Assembly: GCA_035335645.1 (NCBI GenBank) | Contig: DAOQMM010000019.1 | Coordinates: 1-39,716, forward strand | Source of the DNA: Zoogloea sp035335645 | GTDB taxonomy: Bacteria > Pseudomonadota > Gammaproteobacteria > Burkholderiales > Rhodocyclaceae | Direction of reading: 5' to 3' | DNA length: 39,716 nucleotides | Shown here: piece by piece, positions 16,337 through 24,477 of the stretch | Layout: each line of letters starts with the position of its first letter | Numbering within the stretch: the stretch's first letter is position 1 | Notes under the pieces: generated by a model | Database searches by the model: none | Told to the model about the DNA's origin: nothing | The model's input: the letters and a program-made list of their open reading frames with translations, nothing else | Position numbers and translations under genes: made by a program

Positions 16337-18151
16337 TCAGACCGCGGCTTCCTCGGCGGCGCGCTCTTCCTGCTGCAGGGCCCACATCTGGGCATAGGCG
16401 CCGTTGCGGGCGAGCAGGCTGGCGTGGTCGCCCCGTTCGACGATGTGGCCCTGGTCGAGCACCAGGATCTCGTCGGCGTTCATCACCGTGGACAGGCGAT
16501 GGGCGATGACCAGCGTGGTGCGCCCCCGCGCGGCGGCGTCGAGCTGGGCCTGGATGGCCTTTTCGGTCTTGGAGTCGAGGGCCGAGGTGGCCTCGTCGAA
16601 GATCAGGATGTCCGGGTTCTTGAGCAGGGTGCGGGCAATGGCGACGCGCTGCTTCTCGCCGCCCGAGAGCTTGAGTCCGCGCTCGCCGACGCGGGTCTCC
16701 CAGCCCTCGGGCAGGCGCGCGATGAAGTCCTCCAGCTGGGCGGCACGGGCGGCGGCTTCGATCTCCGCGCGGGGGGCGTCGGGGCGGCCGTACTGGACGT
16801 TGTAGTAGAGGGTGTCGTTGAACAGCACGGTGTCCTGGGGAACGATGCCGATGGCGGCGCGCAGGCTGTCCTGGGTGAGGGCGCGGATGTCCTCGCCGTT
16901 GATGCGCACGGCGCCGCCCTGCACGTCGTAGAAGCGGAACAGCAGGCGGGCGAGGGTGGACTTGCCGGAGCCGGAATGGCCCACCACCGCCACCGTGTGG
17001 CCGGCCGGGATGGCGAAATCCACCTGGTGGAGGATGGCGCGGGCCGGCTCGTAGGCGAACGCCACATGGTCGAAGCGCACCTCGGCGGGGCCGCGGGCCA
17101 GCGCGCGGGCGTCGGTCCGGTCGGCCACCTCGCGGCGGGCATCGAGCAGGCCGAACATGCGCTCGATGTCGGTGAGGGCCTGGCGGATCTCCCGGTAGAG
17201 CACGCCGAGGAAGTTGAGGGGGACGTAGAGCTGGATCAGGAAGGCATTCACCAGTACCAGGTCGCCGAGGGTCATCTGTCCGCCCGCCACGCCCAGGGCG
17301 GCGCGCCACATCATGGCCGTAACGCCCACCGCGATGATCGCGGCCTGGCCCATGTTGAGGAGGGACAGGGACTGCTGGTTGCGGATCTGGGCCTCGGTCC
17401 AGCGCGCCAGCTCGGCGTCGTAGCGGCGCGTCTCGAAGGCTTCGTTGTTGAAGTACTTGACCGTCTCGAAGTTGATCAGGCTGTCGATGGCGCGGGCATT
17501 GGCGGCGGAATCCAGCTCATTGACCCGGCGGCGCAGGGCGGTGCGCCAGTGGGTGACGCGCACCGTGAAGACGATGTAGCAGGTGAGGGTGGCGGCGGTG
17601 ATGGCGGCGAAGCTGGGTTCGTACTTGGTCAGCAGGATGCCCATCACGAGGCCGATCTCCACCAGCGTGGGCAGGATGGAGTAGAGCGTGTAGCTGATCA
17701 GCGAGCCGATGGAGCGGGTGCCGCGCTCGATGTCGCGGGTCAGGCCGCCGGTCTGGCGCTCCAGGTGGAAGCGCAGGGACAGGGCGTGCAGGTGATGGAA
17801 GACCTGAAGGGAGATCTCCCGCACCGCCTCCTGGGTGACCCGCGCAAAGATGATCTCGCGCAGTTCGGTGAACAGGGAGGTGGAGAAGCGCAGCACGCCA
17901 TAGGCCAGCAGCAGGGCGGCGGGGACCACGATCAGGGCCTGGCCGCGGGACAGGTCCAGGTCGTCCACCAGGCGCTTGAAGATCAGCGGCACCGACACAT
18001 TGGCGAACTTGGCGGAGATCAGGCAGACCAGGGCGAACAGCACGCGGCCCTTGTAGGCCCACAGGTAGGGCAGCAGCTGGCGGATCGTCTGCCAGTCATG
18101 GCGGTCGCCGGTGGCGGGGGCAGGAGGCGGGCCGGAGGGGGAGCGTCGCAC
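16337..18151 (-). CDS. Atm1/HMT1-type ABC exporter (fused permease and ATPase)
   Basis: 604-aa half-transporter. The N-terminal six-helix ABC membrane domain (about 30-320) includes the Atm1-typical EREISLQVFHHLHALSLRFHL-like loop (here VREISLQVFHHLHALSL) and TGGLTRDIERGTRSI. The NBD has Walker A GHSGSGKST, Q-loop IVPQDTVLF, signature LSGGEKQR, Walker B ILIFDEATSALD and H-loop IAHRLST. Atm1-type exporters move glutathione-bound sulfur or heavy-metal conjugates across the inner membrane. GTG 18151 has a GAGGA site 6 bases upstream. It is the lone member of its unit, 45 bases after the LysE gene. Confidence 0.92.
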   Translation of the reverse strand: MRRSPSGPPPAPATGDRHDWQTIRQLLPYLWAYKGRVLFALVCLISAKFANVSVPLIFKRLVDDLDLSRGQALIVVPAALLLAYGVLRFSTSLFTELREIIFARVTQEAVREISLQVFHHLHALSLRFHLERQTGGLTRDIERGTRSIGSLISYTLYSILPTLVEIGLVMGILLTKYEPSFAAITAATLTCYIVFTVRVTHWRTALRRRVNELDSAANARAIDSLINFETVKYFNNEAFETRRYDAELARWTEAQIRNQQSLSLLNMGQAAIIAVGVTAMMWRAALGVAGGQMTLGDLVLVNAFLIQLYVPLNFLGVLYREIRQALTDIERMFGLLDARREVADRTDARALARGPAEVRFDHVAFAYEPARAILHQVDFAIPAGHTVAVVGHSGSGKSTLARLLFRFYDVQGGAVRINGEDIRALTQDSLRAAIGIVPQDTVLFNDTLYYNVQYGRPDAPRAEIEAAARAAQLEDFIARLPEGWETRVGERGLKLSGGEKQRVAIARTLLKNPDILIFDEATSALDSKTEKAIQAQLDAAARGRTTLVIAHRLSTVMNADEILVLDQGHIVERGDHASLLARNGAYAQMWALQQEERAAEEAAV

Positions 18152-18196
18152 GGAAGGTCCTCGGGACGAAGGGTGTGAAGTCGGGGTGATGGGCGC

Positions 18197-18829
18197 TCAG
18201 GCGCCCGCTGAGGGTTCGGCCAGCAGACGCAGGGCGATGCCGGCAAAGATCAGGCCGCACAGGCGATCCAGCCACGGGCCGAGGGCCGGGTGGCGGGCCA
18301 GGGCGTGCCCCAAGGCACCGGAAGCAAGGGCGATGCCACCGAAGACCACGACCGTCTGCGCGCTGAACACCAGGCCCAGGACGATCATCTGGCGTGCGGT
18401 GTCGCCACGGGCCGGGTCGACGAACTGGGGCAGGAAGGCCAGGAAGAACAGGGCCACCTTGGGATTGAGGGCGTTGGCGACGAAGCCGCGCCGCAGACTG
18501 CGTCGCCATGGCACCGCCGCAGCGTCGCCTGCCCGAACGGGGCGGCTGCCGCGCAGGGCCTGGACGGCCAGCCCCAGCAGCCACGCGGCTCCGGCCACGC
18601 GAAGGGCGAAAAAGGCCCGGGGCGACGCGGCCAGCAGGGCGGCGACACCGAGCACCGTCCACGTGAGGTGGGTCAGACACCCCAGGGCGCAGCCGAGGGC
18701 GATGGCCAGCCCCGCACGCCAGCCCTGGGCAAGGGCCTGGCCGAGGACCATCAGGTTGTCCGGTCCGGGCGCGAGGGTGAGGGCGATCGAGAGGCCGAGG
18801 AAGGCGAGCAGGGTGTCGAAGCTGGGCAT
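18197..18829 (-). CDS. LysE/RhtB-family amino-acid exporter
   Basis: 210-aa inner-membrane protein with about six helices and the LysE signature ALTLAPGPDNLMVLGQALAQG (residues about 15-35, quoted in part: LAPGPDNLMVLGQ). The second landmark FVANALNPKVALFFLAFLPQFV precedes the C-terminal helices (core: NPKVALFFLAFLPQFV). Family members export basic amino acids, homoserine or threonine; the substrate here is not predictable. It sits between the ABC exporter and the chemoreceptor on the same strand. Confidence 0.92.
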   Translation of the reverse strand: MPSFDTLLAFLGLSIALTLAPGPDNLMVLGQALAQGWRAGLAIALGCALGCLTHLTWTVLGVAALLAASPRAFFALRVAGAAWLLGLAVQALRGSRPVRAGDAAAVPWRRSLRRGFVANALNPKVALFFLAFLPQFVDPARGDTARQMIVLGLVFSAQTVVVFGGIALASGALGHALARHPALGPWLDRLCGLIFAGIALRLLAEPSAGA

Positions 18830-18904
18830 GACCCGCCGATTCTCGGCGGCTGGCGCGGAGGCGTCAATGGAACGCCCGTCGCGGCGACGGGCGGTTCCCC
18901 GGCG

Positions 18905-20035
18905 CTAGTGGGCGTGACCGTCGCCGGCGTGGCACAGCACCGACGGGTCGCCGACAGCCGCCTCGCCCATGCGCTGCAGGTGATCGAGCACGCGCAGGGA
19001 CGCCTGCTCCATGCGGTCGAGCTGGCGCACCAGGTCGACCGTGTTGCCGGCGGTCAGGGCGCGCAGGACGTCGGCGCCGGCCCGGTGCACCTCGATGTGG
19101 GGCGGCTCGACTTCCCGATAGCCCGGAAGCCGGCTGAAGCAGGCCTGGCCTTCGCCCGTGTAGTACCACTTGCCCAGGCGGCACGCGGTGTGGTCGGGCA
19201 GGGCGCCGACGTCCAGGGGCTGCAGGCCGAACACCGCCAGGTAGATGCGGAACTTGAAGACGATGTGGTCGATCTTGGCCACCTCCACGAAGCTCTTCAT
19301 GGCGCTGCCGGCGATGACGCCCTCCATGTTGCCGGACAGCGTCATCAGGCGCTGCATGTCGGCCGTGGCGAGCTGACCGCGGGCGCTGAATTCACCGGCC
19401 GCGCGGGACAGGCTCTCCATGGCGCTGCGGGCGCGGGCCGAGTCGTCGCGAATACGGTTCACCAGGGCCGAGATCTCGTTGGTGGCGGTGCTGGTCCGCT
19501 CCGCCAGCTTGCGCACCTCGTCGGCCACCACCGCAAAGCCGCGCCCGGCCTCCCCGGCGCGGGCCGCCTCGATGGCGGCGTTGAGGGCCAGCAGGTTGGT
19601 CTGGTCGGCGACGCCGTGGATGAGCTTGACGATGGTGCCGATTTCGTCGGCGCGCTGGGCGAGGGTGTCCACCTCCCGCGCCGACTGGGACGATTCGTCC
19701 GCCAGGCGTTGCAGATTGGCGGCGATCTCGGTGGTGGCCTGACCGCTCGCCAGGGACACATGGGCCGCCTCCACGGCCTTCTCCTTCTCGTCGCGCAGCA
19801 GCCGCGCCATCTCGCCCAGGCTGCCCTGGGCGTCCGTCAGGGAGGTGCCGAACTCCGCCATGCGCGTGATGACGGCGCGCAGCATGGCGGCTTCATTGTC
19901 CTGTGGGGAAGGGGCCGCACGGGCGGCAAGCTGGGCGCGCAGGGCGTCGATCTCGGCGTTCAGCGCGCCTTCCTGACGCTGTGCCCCGTCGAGCCGGCGC
20001 TGCATGTCTTCGAATCGGTGTCGGGCGATCCACAT
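18905..20035 (-). CDS. soluble chemoreceptor (MCP) with C-terminal zinc-binding CZB domain
   Basis: 376 aa, no transmembrane helix. A coiled coil at the N-terminus (about 5-50) leads into a short MCP signalling domain with the hairpin-tip sequence EAARAGEAGRGFAVVADEVR and LAERT. The C-terminal CZB domain has a 3His/1Cys zinc pattern: IDHIVFKFRIYLAV, C-x2-GKWYYTGEG and PPHIEVHRAGADVL. CZB receptors sense zinc-linked oxidants such as hypochlorous acid. The extreme C-terminus (CHAGDGHAH) adds extra Cys/His. ATG 20035 is preceded by AGGA. No che genes are nearby, so it is an orphan receptor or controls another output such as c-di-GMP. Confidence 0.92.
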   Translation of the reverse strand: MWIARHRFEDMQRRLDGAQRQEGALNAEIDALRAQLAARAAPSPQDNEAAMLRAVITRMAEFGTSLTDAQGSLGEMARLLRDEKEKAVEAAHVSLASGQATTEIAANLQRLADESSQSAREVDTLAQRADEIGTIVKLIHGVADQTNLLALNAAIEAARAGEAGRGFAVVADEVRKLAERTSTATNEISALVNRIRDDSARARSAMESLSRAAGEFSARGQLATADMQRLMTLSGNMEGVIAGSAMKSFVEVAKIDHIVFKFRIYLAVFGLQPLDVGALPDHTACRLGKWYYTGEGQACFSRLPGYREVEPPHIEVHRAGADVLRALTAGNTVDLVRQLDRMEQASLRVLDHLQRMGEAAVGDPSVLCHAGDGHAH

Positions 20036-20055
20036 AGCTGTTTTTCCTGGTGTAT

Positions 20056-20076
20056 CGGCATTCCTTCGGGATGCCG
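20056..20076. other. hairpin in the chemoreceptor 5' leader region
   Basis: CGGCATTCC-TTC-GGGATGCCG, a 9-bp stem (one T-G wobble on this strand) with a 3-nt loop, 21 bases upstream of the chemoreceptor start. It could be an operator or an mRNA leader structure. No T-run follows on either strand. Confidence 0.35.
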
Positions 20077-20215
20077 GCGAGCGATGTCCTCTCGGGCTGG
20101 ATGTCGGTTCCGCCGCGCATTTCTTGAGGTCAGGGACATAAATTGTTTCCGTTGGCCACGGCAGGCGCGACAATCGACCCCGGACCGATCCGGTCCGCCG
20201 CGGAGGAATTTCATC

Positions 20216-20833
20216 ATGAATGGTCGCGACGAACGCCTGCCCGCCGCGCTGCTGGGCCTGGTCGCGCTGGTCCTGGCGGTGTCCGCCATCGCCCCCTACG
20301 ACCGGGCCACCTGGTGGATGGAGGTGGCGCCGGTGTTCCTGGTGGCGCCGCTGCTGATCGCCAGCCACCGGCGTTTCCCGCTGACGCCGCTGCTCCAGAC
20401 GCTGATCGCCTTACACGCCCTGGTGCTCATCGTGGGCGGCGTGTGGACCTACGCGCGCGTCCCCTTCGGCTTCTGGCTGCAGGATGTCTTTCACCTGGCG
20501 CGCAATCCCTATGACCGCATCGGCCACTTCATGCAGGGCTTCGTGCCGGCCCTGGCGGCGCGGGAGGTCCTGCTGCGGCGCGGGATCGTGCGCGGACGCG
20601 GCTGGCTGTTCTTCCTGGTGACCTGCGTGTGTCTGGCCGTCTCGGCCCTCTACGAACTCATCGAATGGGGCGCCGCCGTGGCCCTCGGCCAGGGGGCGGA
20701 CGCCTTCCTCGGCACCCAGGGCGATCCCTGGGACACCCAGAACGACATGGCCATGGCCCTCGTCGGCGCCCTGGTGGCGCAGATCGGTCTGGGTGGCTGG
20801 CACGCGCGCCAGATCGCGCGCCTGCGCCTGTAG
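20216..20833 (+). CDS. DUF2238 (YjdF-type) inner-membrane protein
   Basis: 205-aa membrane protein with about six helices. It matches the DUF2238 family through the central motif NPYDRIGHFMQGFVPALAARE and the later LYELIEWGAA...FLGTQGDPWDTQNDMAMALVGA (core: GDPWDTQNDMAMALVGA), which contains the conserved His, Glu and Asp residues likely to hold a metal or lipid substrate. Function is unknown for the family. A CGGAGG site precedes ATG 20216. Its stop codon is overlapped by the NifA site of the next operon. Confidence 0.9.
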   Translation: MNGRDERLPAALLGLVALVLAVSAIAPYDRATWWMEVAPVFLVAPLLIASHRRFPLTPLLQTLIALHALVLIVGGVWTYARVPFGFWLQDVFHLARNPYDRIGHFMQGFVPALAAREVLLRRGIVRGRGWLFFLVTCVCLAVSALYELIEWGAAVALGQGADAFLGTQGDPWDTQNDMAMALVGALVAQIGLGGWHARQIARLRL

Positions 20834-20844
20834 CAAAGCCGACA
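20829..20844. promoter_or_regulatory. NifA upstream activator site for the SagB/rhodanese-ankyrin operon
   Basis: TGTAGCAAAGCCGACA, a perfect TGT-N10-ACA, starting within the last codons of the DUF2238 gene. The centre lies about 96 bp upstream of the predicted sigma-54 start at 20933. Its CCGACA half is the same as in the sites at 8570 and (as TGTCGG) 13834. Confidence 0.75.
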
Positions 20845-20906
20845 GGCGCCTGCACACGCCGCCCCGATCGCCGGACTGGCGCCCGCGGCGGCGCGGGATC
20901 GACGCT

Positions 20907-20922
20907 TGGTACCGATCTTGCT
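20907..20922 (+). promoter_or_regulatory. sigma-54 promoter for the SagB/rhodanese-ankyrin operon
   Basis: TGGTACCGATCTTGCT has GG-N10-GC and a perfect -12 TTGCT; the -24 block differs from TGGCAC by one base. The predicted start near 20933 gives a 29-nt leader. That leader carries a 10-base direct repeat TCGACCTCAA (20932 and 20949) and no good ribosome site. Confidence 0.75.
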
Positions 20923-20961
20923 GAGTCGGGTTCGACCTCAAAATATTGTCGACCTCAAGCC

Positions 20962-22569
20962 ATGCCCGACCTGCCCGTCATGCCGCCCCTTGAAGCCGCT
21001 CCCGCCGAGCCCCCCGCGGCGCCGATCACGCCCGCCGACCTGGTGCTGGCCTATCACCGGCGCACCCGTCACCGCTTCGACGCCTACGCCCGCGGCCCCT
21101 CCACACTGGATTGGGACGCCCAGCCGGCGCCCTTCCGGCATTTCGGCGGCACGCGCCGCATCCGCCTGCCCCTGGCCTGTGCCGAGGCCTGTGCCGCGCC
21201 GCCCGCCACGCCGGCCGCAGCGGATCTGACGGCTCTCGGCACGCTGCTGCACCTGTCCTTCGGCATCACCGCGTGGAAGCGCCTGGGGCCGGACCGCTGG
21301 GCGGTGCGCGCCAACCCGTCCAGCGGCAACCTGCATCCGGTCGAAGCCTACGTGCTGGTGGCCGGCCTGCCCGACCTGGAGGACGGCCTCTACCACTACC
21401 TGCCGGATGTCCACGCCCTCGAGCTGCGGGCCGCCCATCCGCGCCCCTTCGCGGCCGGGCCGGCATTGGCCGTGGGGCTGACCAGCGTCATGTGGCGGGA
21501 GATGTGGAAGTACGGCGAGCGGGCTTTCCGCTACTGCCAGCTCGACACCGGTCACGCCCTGGCCTGCCTGCACTACGCGGCGGCCCTGCTGGGCTGGCGG
21601 GTGAGCGACCGGCCCGGCCTGGCGTCGGCCGCCCTTGCCCGTGTGCTGGGCACCGACCGGGACGAGGACTTCCCCGGCCGTCGCCCTGACGTGAGCCGCG
21701 AGGAGGTCGAGCTGCTGGCCTGCGTCGGTCCGGCGGACGGCCTGCCGGTCGTCACCGCCGACGCCCTCGCCGAGGCCGCGGACGCCGCCCGCTGGCAGGG
21801 CGTCGCCAGCGAGGTGGACCGTCACCCCATGTTCCGCTGGCCGGTGGTGGACGAAGTGGCCGCCGCCAGCCGGCGCGTGTCCGGTGTCCCGGTGACGCCG
21901 CTACCGGTGGCGATCCCGCGGCCGGCATCGGCGCGGCACATCCTGCAGCGGCGCAGCGCCCAGCGTTTCGACCCGGCCCACGTGATGCCCCGCGAGGACT
22001 TCGTGCGCCTCCTCGACGCCCTGCGTCCGGTGGCGGGCGGGCGTCTCGGCCTGGCCCTGTTCATCCACCGGGTGGACGGCCTCGCGCCCGGCGTCTATCT
22101 GCTGGCCCGCGCCGACTGGCTGCGGCCCCAGCCGACCCGCGCCGGGGCGTCCGCGCTGCAGCCCGTGACCGGCTGTCCGGACCTGTACTGCCTGTCCACC
22201 TCGGAATCCGTCCCCCTGCGCCGTCTGGCGCGCAGCCTGCACTGCCACCAGGACATCGCCGCCAACGCCTGCATCGCCTTCGGTCTGCTGGCGCAGCTGG
22301 AGCGGGAGGTCGCCGACGATCCGGCCCGCTATCGCGACCTGCTGCGGGAAGCCGGCTTCCTCGGCCAGGTGCTCTATCTGGAGGCCGAGGCCATGGGCCT
22401 GCGCGGCACCGGCGTCGGCTGCTATTTCGACGACCCGGTGCACGAACTGGTTATCGCCGGCCAGCGGGATGCCCACTCCCTCTACCACTTCACCATCGGC
22501 CTGCCGGTGGACGACGGCCGCATCGAGACCGGCCCCGCCTACCCCGCCACGTTGGAGATGCCGTCATGA
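20962..22569 (+). CDS. SagB-type tandem nitroreductase-fold oxidoreductase
   Basis: 535-aa protein with two nitroreductase-like FMN domains. The first (about 85-270) has the SagB-type signature ANPSSGNLHPVEAYVLV (about 117-133) and a WKYGERAFRYCQLDTGHAL motif. The second (about 320-530) begins ARHILQRRSAQRFDPAHVM and ends with ...GTGVGCYFDDPVHELV...SLYHFTIGLP (core: GTGVGCYFDDPVHEL). SagB/ThcOx enzymes use FMN to oxidise azolines in peptide natural products. No YcaO, cyclase or precursor-peptide gene is nearby, so a redox role unrelated to azole synthesis is likelier. It is the first gene of the NifA-type operon and overlaps the next gene by ATGA. Confidence 0.9.
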   Translation: MPDLPVMPPLEAAPAEPPAAPITPADLVLAYHRRTRHRFDAYARGPSTLDWDAQPAPFRHFGGTRRIRLPLACAEACAAPPATPAAADLTALGTLLHLSFGITAWKRLGPDRWAVRANPSSGNLHPVEAYVLVAGLPDLEDGLYHYLPDVHALELRAAHPRPFAAGPALAVGLTSVMWREMWKYGERAFRYCQLDTGHALACLHYAAALLGWRVSDRPGLASAALARVLGTDRDEDFPGRRPDVSREEVELLACVGPADGLPVVTADALAEAADAARWQGVASEVDRHPMFRWPVVDEVAAASRRVSGVPVTPLPVAIPRPASARHILQRRSAQRFDPAHVMPREDFVRLLDALRPVAGGRLGLALFIHRVDGLAPGVYLLARADWLRPQPTRAGASALQPVTGCPDLYCLSTSESVPLRRLARSLHCHQDIAANACIAFGLLAQLEREVADDPARYRDLLREAGFLGQVLYLEAEAMGLRGTGVGCYFDDPVHELVIAGQRDAHSLYHFTIGLPVDDGRIETGPAYPATLEMPS

Positions 22570-23390
22570 ACGCTTCCGCCACCGCGCCCCTGTCCGCCAA
22601 GTTCCAGCGCATCTCCGCCGCCGAGGCCGCCGCGCTGCTGCGCCGTCCGGAAGGGGCGCCGCGTCCCGTGCTCTTCGACGTGCGCGACCGGGCCAGCTAC
22701 GAGCGTGCCCACGTGAGCGGCGCCGAGCATCTCACCGACGCCCATCTGGGCGCCGCCCTGCGCCGCGTGCCGAAAAGCGCGGCGGTGATGATCTACTGCT
22801 ACCACGGCAATGCCAGCCAGGTGTATGCCGAGACCTTCGCCGATTTCCGCTTCGCCGAGGTGTACAGCGTCGATGGCGGCTACGAGCCCCTCGCCGCGGC
22901 ACTGGCCCTCCTCGACGGCGTGCGCTTGGCGCCGCGTCTGCCGGACGGGGCGAGCGCCGACCTGCGCGCCTTCGTCCTCCGCCACGCCTTCGATCCGGCC
23001 GATCTGGACGCGCCGCGGGCGCAGGGCCTCACCCCGCTGATGCGCGCCGCCCTGCAGGGGCAGGCCGAACTGGTGGGGGAACTGCTCGCCGCGGGCGTGG
23101 AGGTGGATCGGCGCAACGGCGACGGCAACAACGCCCTGTGGCTGGCCTGCGTGTCGCGGGATGCCGCCACCGTGGCGGCCCTGGTGGCCGCCGGCATCGA
23201 CCTGGACAACCGCAACGACATGGGCGCCACCTGCCTCATGTACGCCGCCTCCAGCGGTCGCCCCACCATGGTGGAGGCCTTGCTGAAGGCTGGCGCCGAT
23301 CCCTACGTGCGCAACTTCGACGACGCCCGCGCGGTGGACCTGTGCGCCACCCTCGAGTGTCTGCGTCTGCTGCGTCACACGGGCAACTGA
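22566..23390 (+). CDS. rhodanese-ankyrin fusion protein
   Basis: 274 aa. The N-terminal rhodanese domain (about 10-118) has the catalytic loop CYHGNAS (Cys78), nearly the same as the GlpE-type loop, so it should carry a persulfide and transfer sulfur. Residues about 150-270 form three ankyrin repeats (QGLTPLMRAALQGQAELV, NGDGNNALWLACVSRDAATV, NDMGATCLMYAASSGRPTMV), a protein-docking surface. The start overlaps the SagB-like stop (ATGA), so the two are translationally coupled. A single-chain sulfurtransferase with an ankyrin docking platform fits delivery of sulfur to a specific partner, perhaps the SagB-type flavoprotein or a nitrogenase assembly protein; this is inference. Confidence 0.9.
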   Translation: MNASATAPLSAKFQRISAAEAAALLRRPEGAPRPVLFDVRDRASYERAHVSGAEHLTDAHLGAALRRVPKSAAVMIYCYHGNASQVYAETFADFRFAEVYSVDGGYEPLAAALALLDGVRLAPRLPDGASADLRAFVLRHAFDPADLDAPRAQGLTPLMRAALQGQAELVGELLAAGVEVDRRNGDGNNALWLACVSRDAATVAALVAAGIDLDNRNDMGATCLMYAASSGRPTMVEALLKAGADPYVRNFDDARAVDLCATLECLRLLRHTGN

Positions 23391-23426
23391 GCGCCACGCG
23401 GCGCCCCCCGACCCCGGAGAGAGATC

Positions 23427-23747
23427 ATGAGCAAATACCGTTCGATTGCCCTGCTGATGGAAGCCGTCGAGGCGCCCCTGGCCGCGGCCGGCGTCGTGGC
23501 CGGCGAGGCCTGGCGTGCCGACGAACAGGCGGTGGGCTTCTTCAGTCACGCCGACGTGGGCCTGGCGGCGTATGTATTCACCTACGGCCAGCGTTCCGGG
23601 CGCTACGGGATCAACCTGGACTTCCCGCTGCCGGCAGAAGGCGGTCCGCTCCTCACCGTGCCCACCAGCGCCGAGGATCTGCCCCTCGCGGCGGTCATCG
23701 CCCTGCTGCTGGAGCACTTCGACGTGCCGGTGCTGGAAGCGGCCTGA
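23427..23747 (+). CDS. 106-aa protein of unknown function, third gene of the SagB operon
   Basis: Small soluble protein, no recognised family. It looks like an alpha/beta fold (MSKYRSIALLMEAVEAPLAA at the start, YVFTYGQRSGRYGINLDFP in the middle, LPLAAVIALLLEHFDVPVLE at the end). A GGAGAGAG ribosome site precedes ATG 23427, 36 bases after the rhodanese-ankyrin stop. It is presumably co-transcribed and shares the function of the operon. Confidence 0.78.
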   Translation: MSKYRSIALLMEAVEAPLAAAGVVAGEAWRADEQAVGFFSHADVGLAAYVFTYGQRSGRYGINLDFPLPAEGGPLLTVPTSAEDLPLAAVIALLLEHFDVPVLEAA

Positions 23748-23752
23748 GCCCC

Positions 23753-23774
23753 AGCCGGCCGGACCCGGCCGGCT
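23753..23774. terminator. candidate hairpin terminator after the SagB operon
   Basis: AGCCGGCC/GGCCGGCT, an 8-bp perfect stem (up to 10 bp with a tight loop) six bases after the stop of the 106-aa gene. No T-run follows. The rest of the gap to apaG (to 23954) shows no gene. Confidence 0.45.
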
Positions 23775-23954
23775 CCCGAACGCGATCAATGGCGTCCGGC
23801 TGTGCGTGCCGCACGCTGAGCGGGCGGACACTCCGGCCGCTCCGGCACGACGCCCGCTGTCATGATGAGGACGGCGATCCGCATGTGAGGCGCGTCCCCC
23901 GGTCACCGCCGCTGGCGCGCCGTACCGACCGCGGACCGGGCCGCCCGCGGCGCC

Positions 23955-24341
23955 TCAGTGCAGCGTGCGCGGCATCGCCAGCGTGAATTCCGGGATCGTC
24001 GCGTTGAAATCGACCCCGTCCTCCGTCTGCATCCGGTAGCTGCCCTTCATCGTGCCCACCGGCGTGGTGAGCACGCAGCCGCTGGTGTACTCGAACGCCT
24101 CCCCCGGCTTGAGGGTCGGCTGCTGGCCGATCACCCCGCTGCCTTCCACCTCCTGGATCGTGCCGTGGGCATCGGTGATGATCCAGTGCCGGCTGAGGAG
24201 CTGGGCGGGCGCGTCGCCCGTATTGCGGATCGTGATGTGATAGGCGAACACGTAGCGGTCCGCCGCCTCGTCGGACTGGTCGGCCAGATAGCGGGCGACC
24301 GCCTTGACTTGGATGGAATCCGGATCGGGGAGCGTGGTCAT
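23955..24341 (-). CDS. apaG: ApaG (DUF525) protein
   Basis: 128 aa, the usual ApaG length, with the single fibronectin III-like domain: YVFAYHITIRNTGDAPAQLL, SRHWIITDAHG, VEGSGVIGQQPTLKPGEAF, YTSGCVLTTPVGTMKGSYRM are all family-typical blocks in order. ApaG is a conserved protein of uncertain role, linked to Co2+ resistance and Mg2+ efflux. It diverges from rpe, an arrangement common in betaproteobacteria. Confidence 0.96.
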   Translation of the reverse strand: MTTLPDPDSIQVKAVARYLADQSDEAADRYVFAYHITIRNTGDAPAQLLSRHWIITDAHGTIQEVEGSGVIGQQPTLKPGEAFEYTSGCVLTTPVGTMKGSYRMQTEDGVDFNATIPEFTLAMPRTLH

Positions 24342-24477
24342 CGTCGGCGCATCGGTTGCGAGGATGACGCATTGAAGCCCATCGCCCTCATCGCTGCAAG
24401 TCCGGCTTTCCCCAACGTGGCGAACGGTCCGACGGGCGGGTACACTGCGCCGTTTTCCGCGTCTGCCAGGATCGACC

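Noticed and set aside
20962..23747. Azole-modified peptide (RiPP) cluster from the SagB-like gene
   Set aside because: No YcaO-type, leader-peptide, protease or export gene lies in the region; the partners are rhodanese-ankyrin and an unknown protein.
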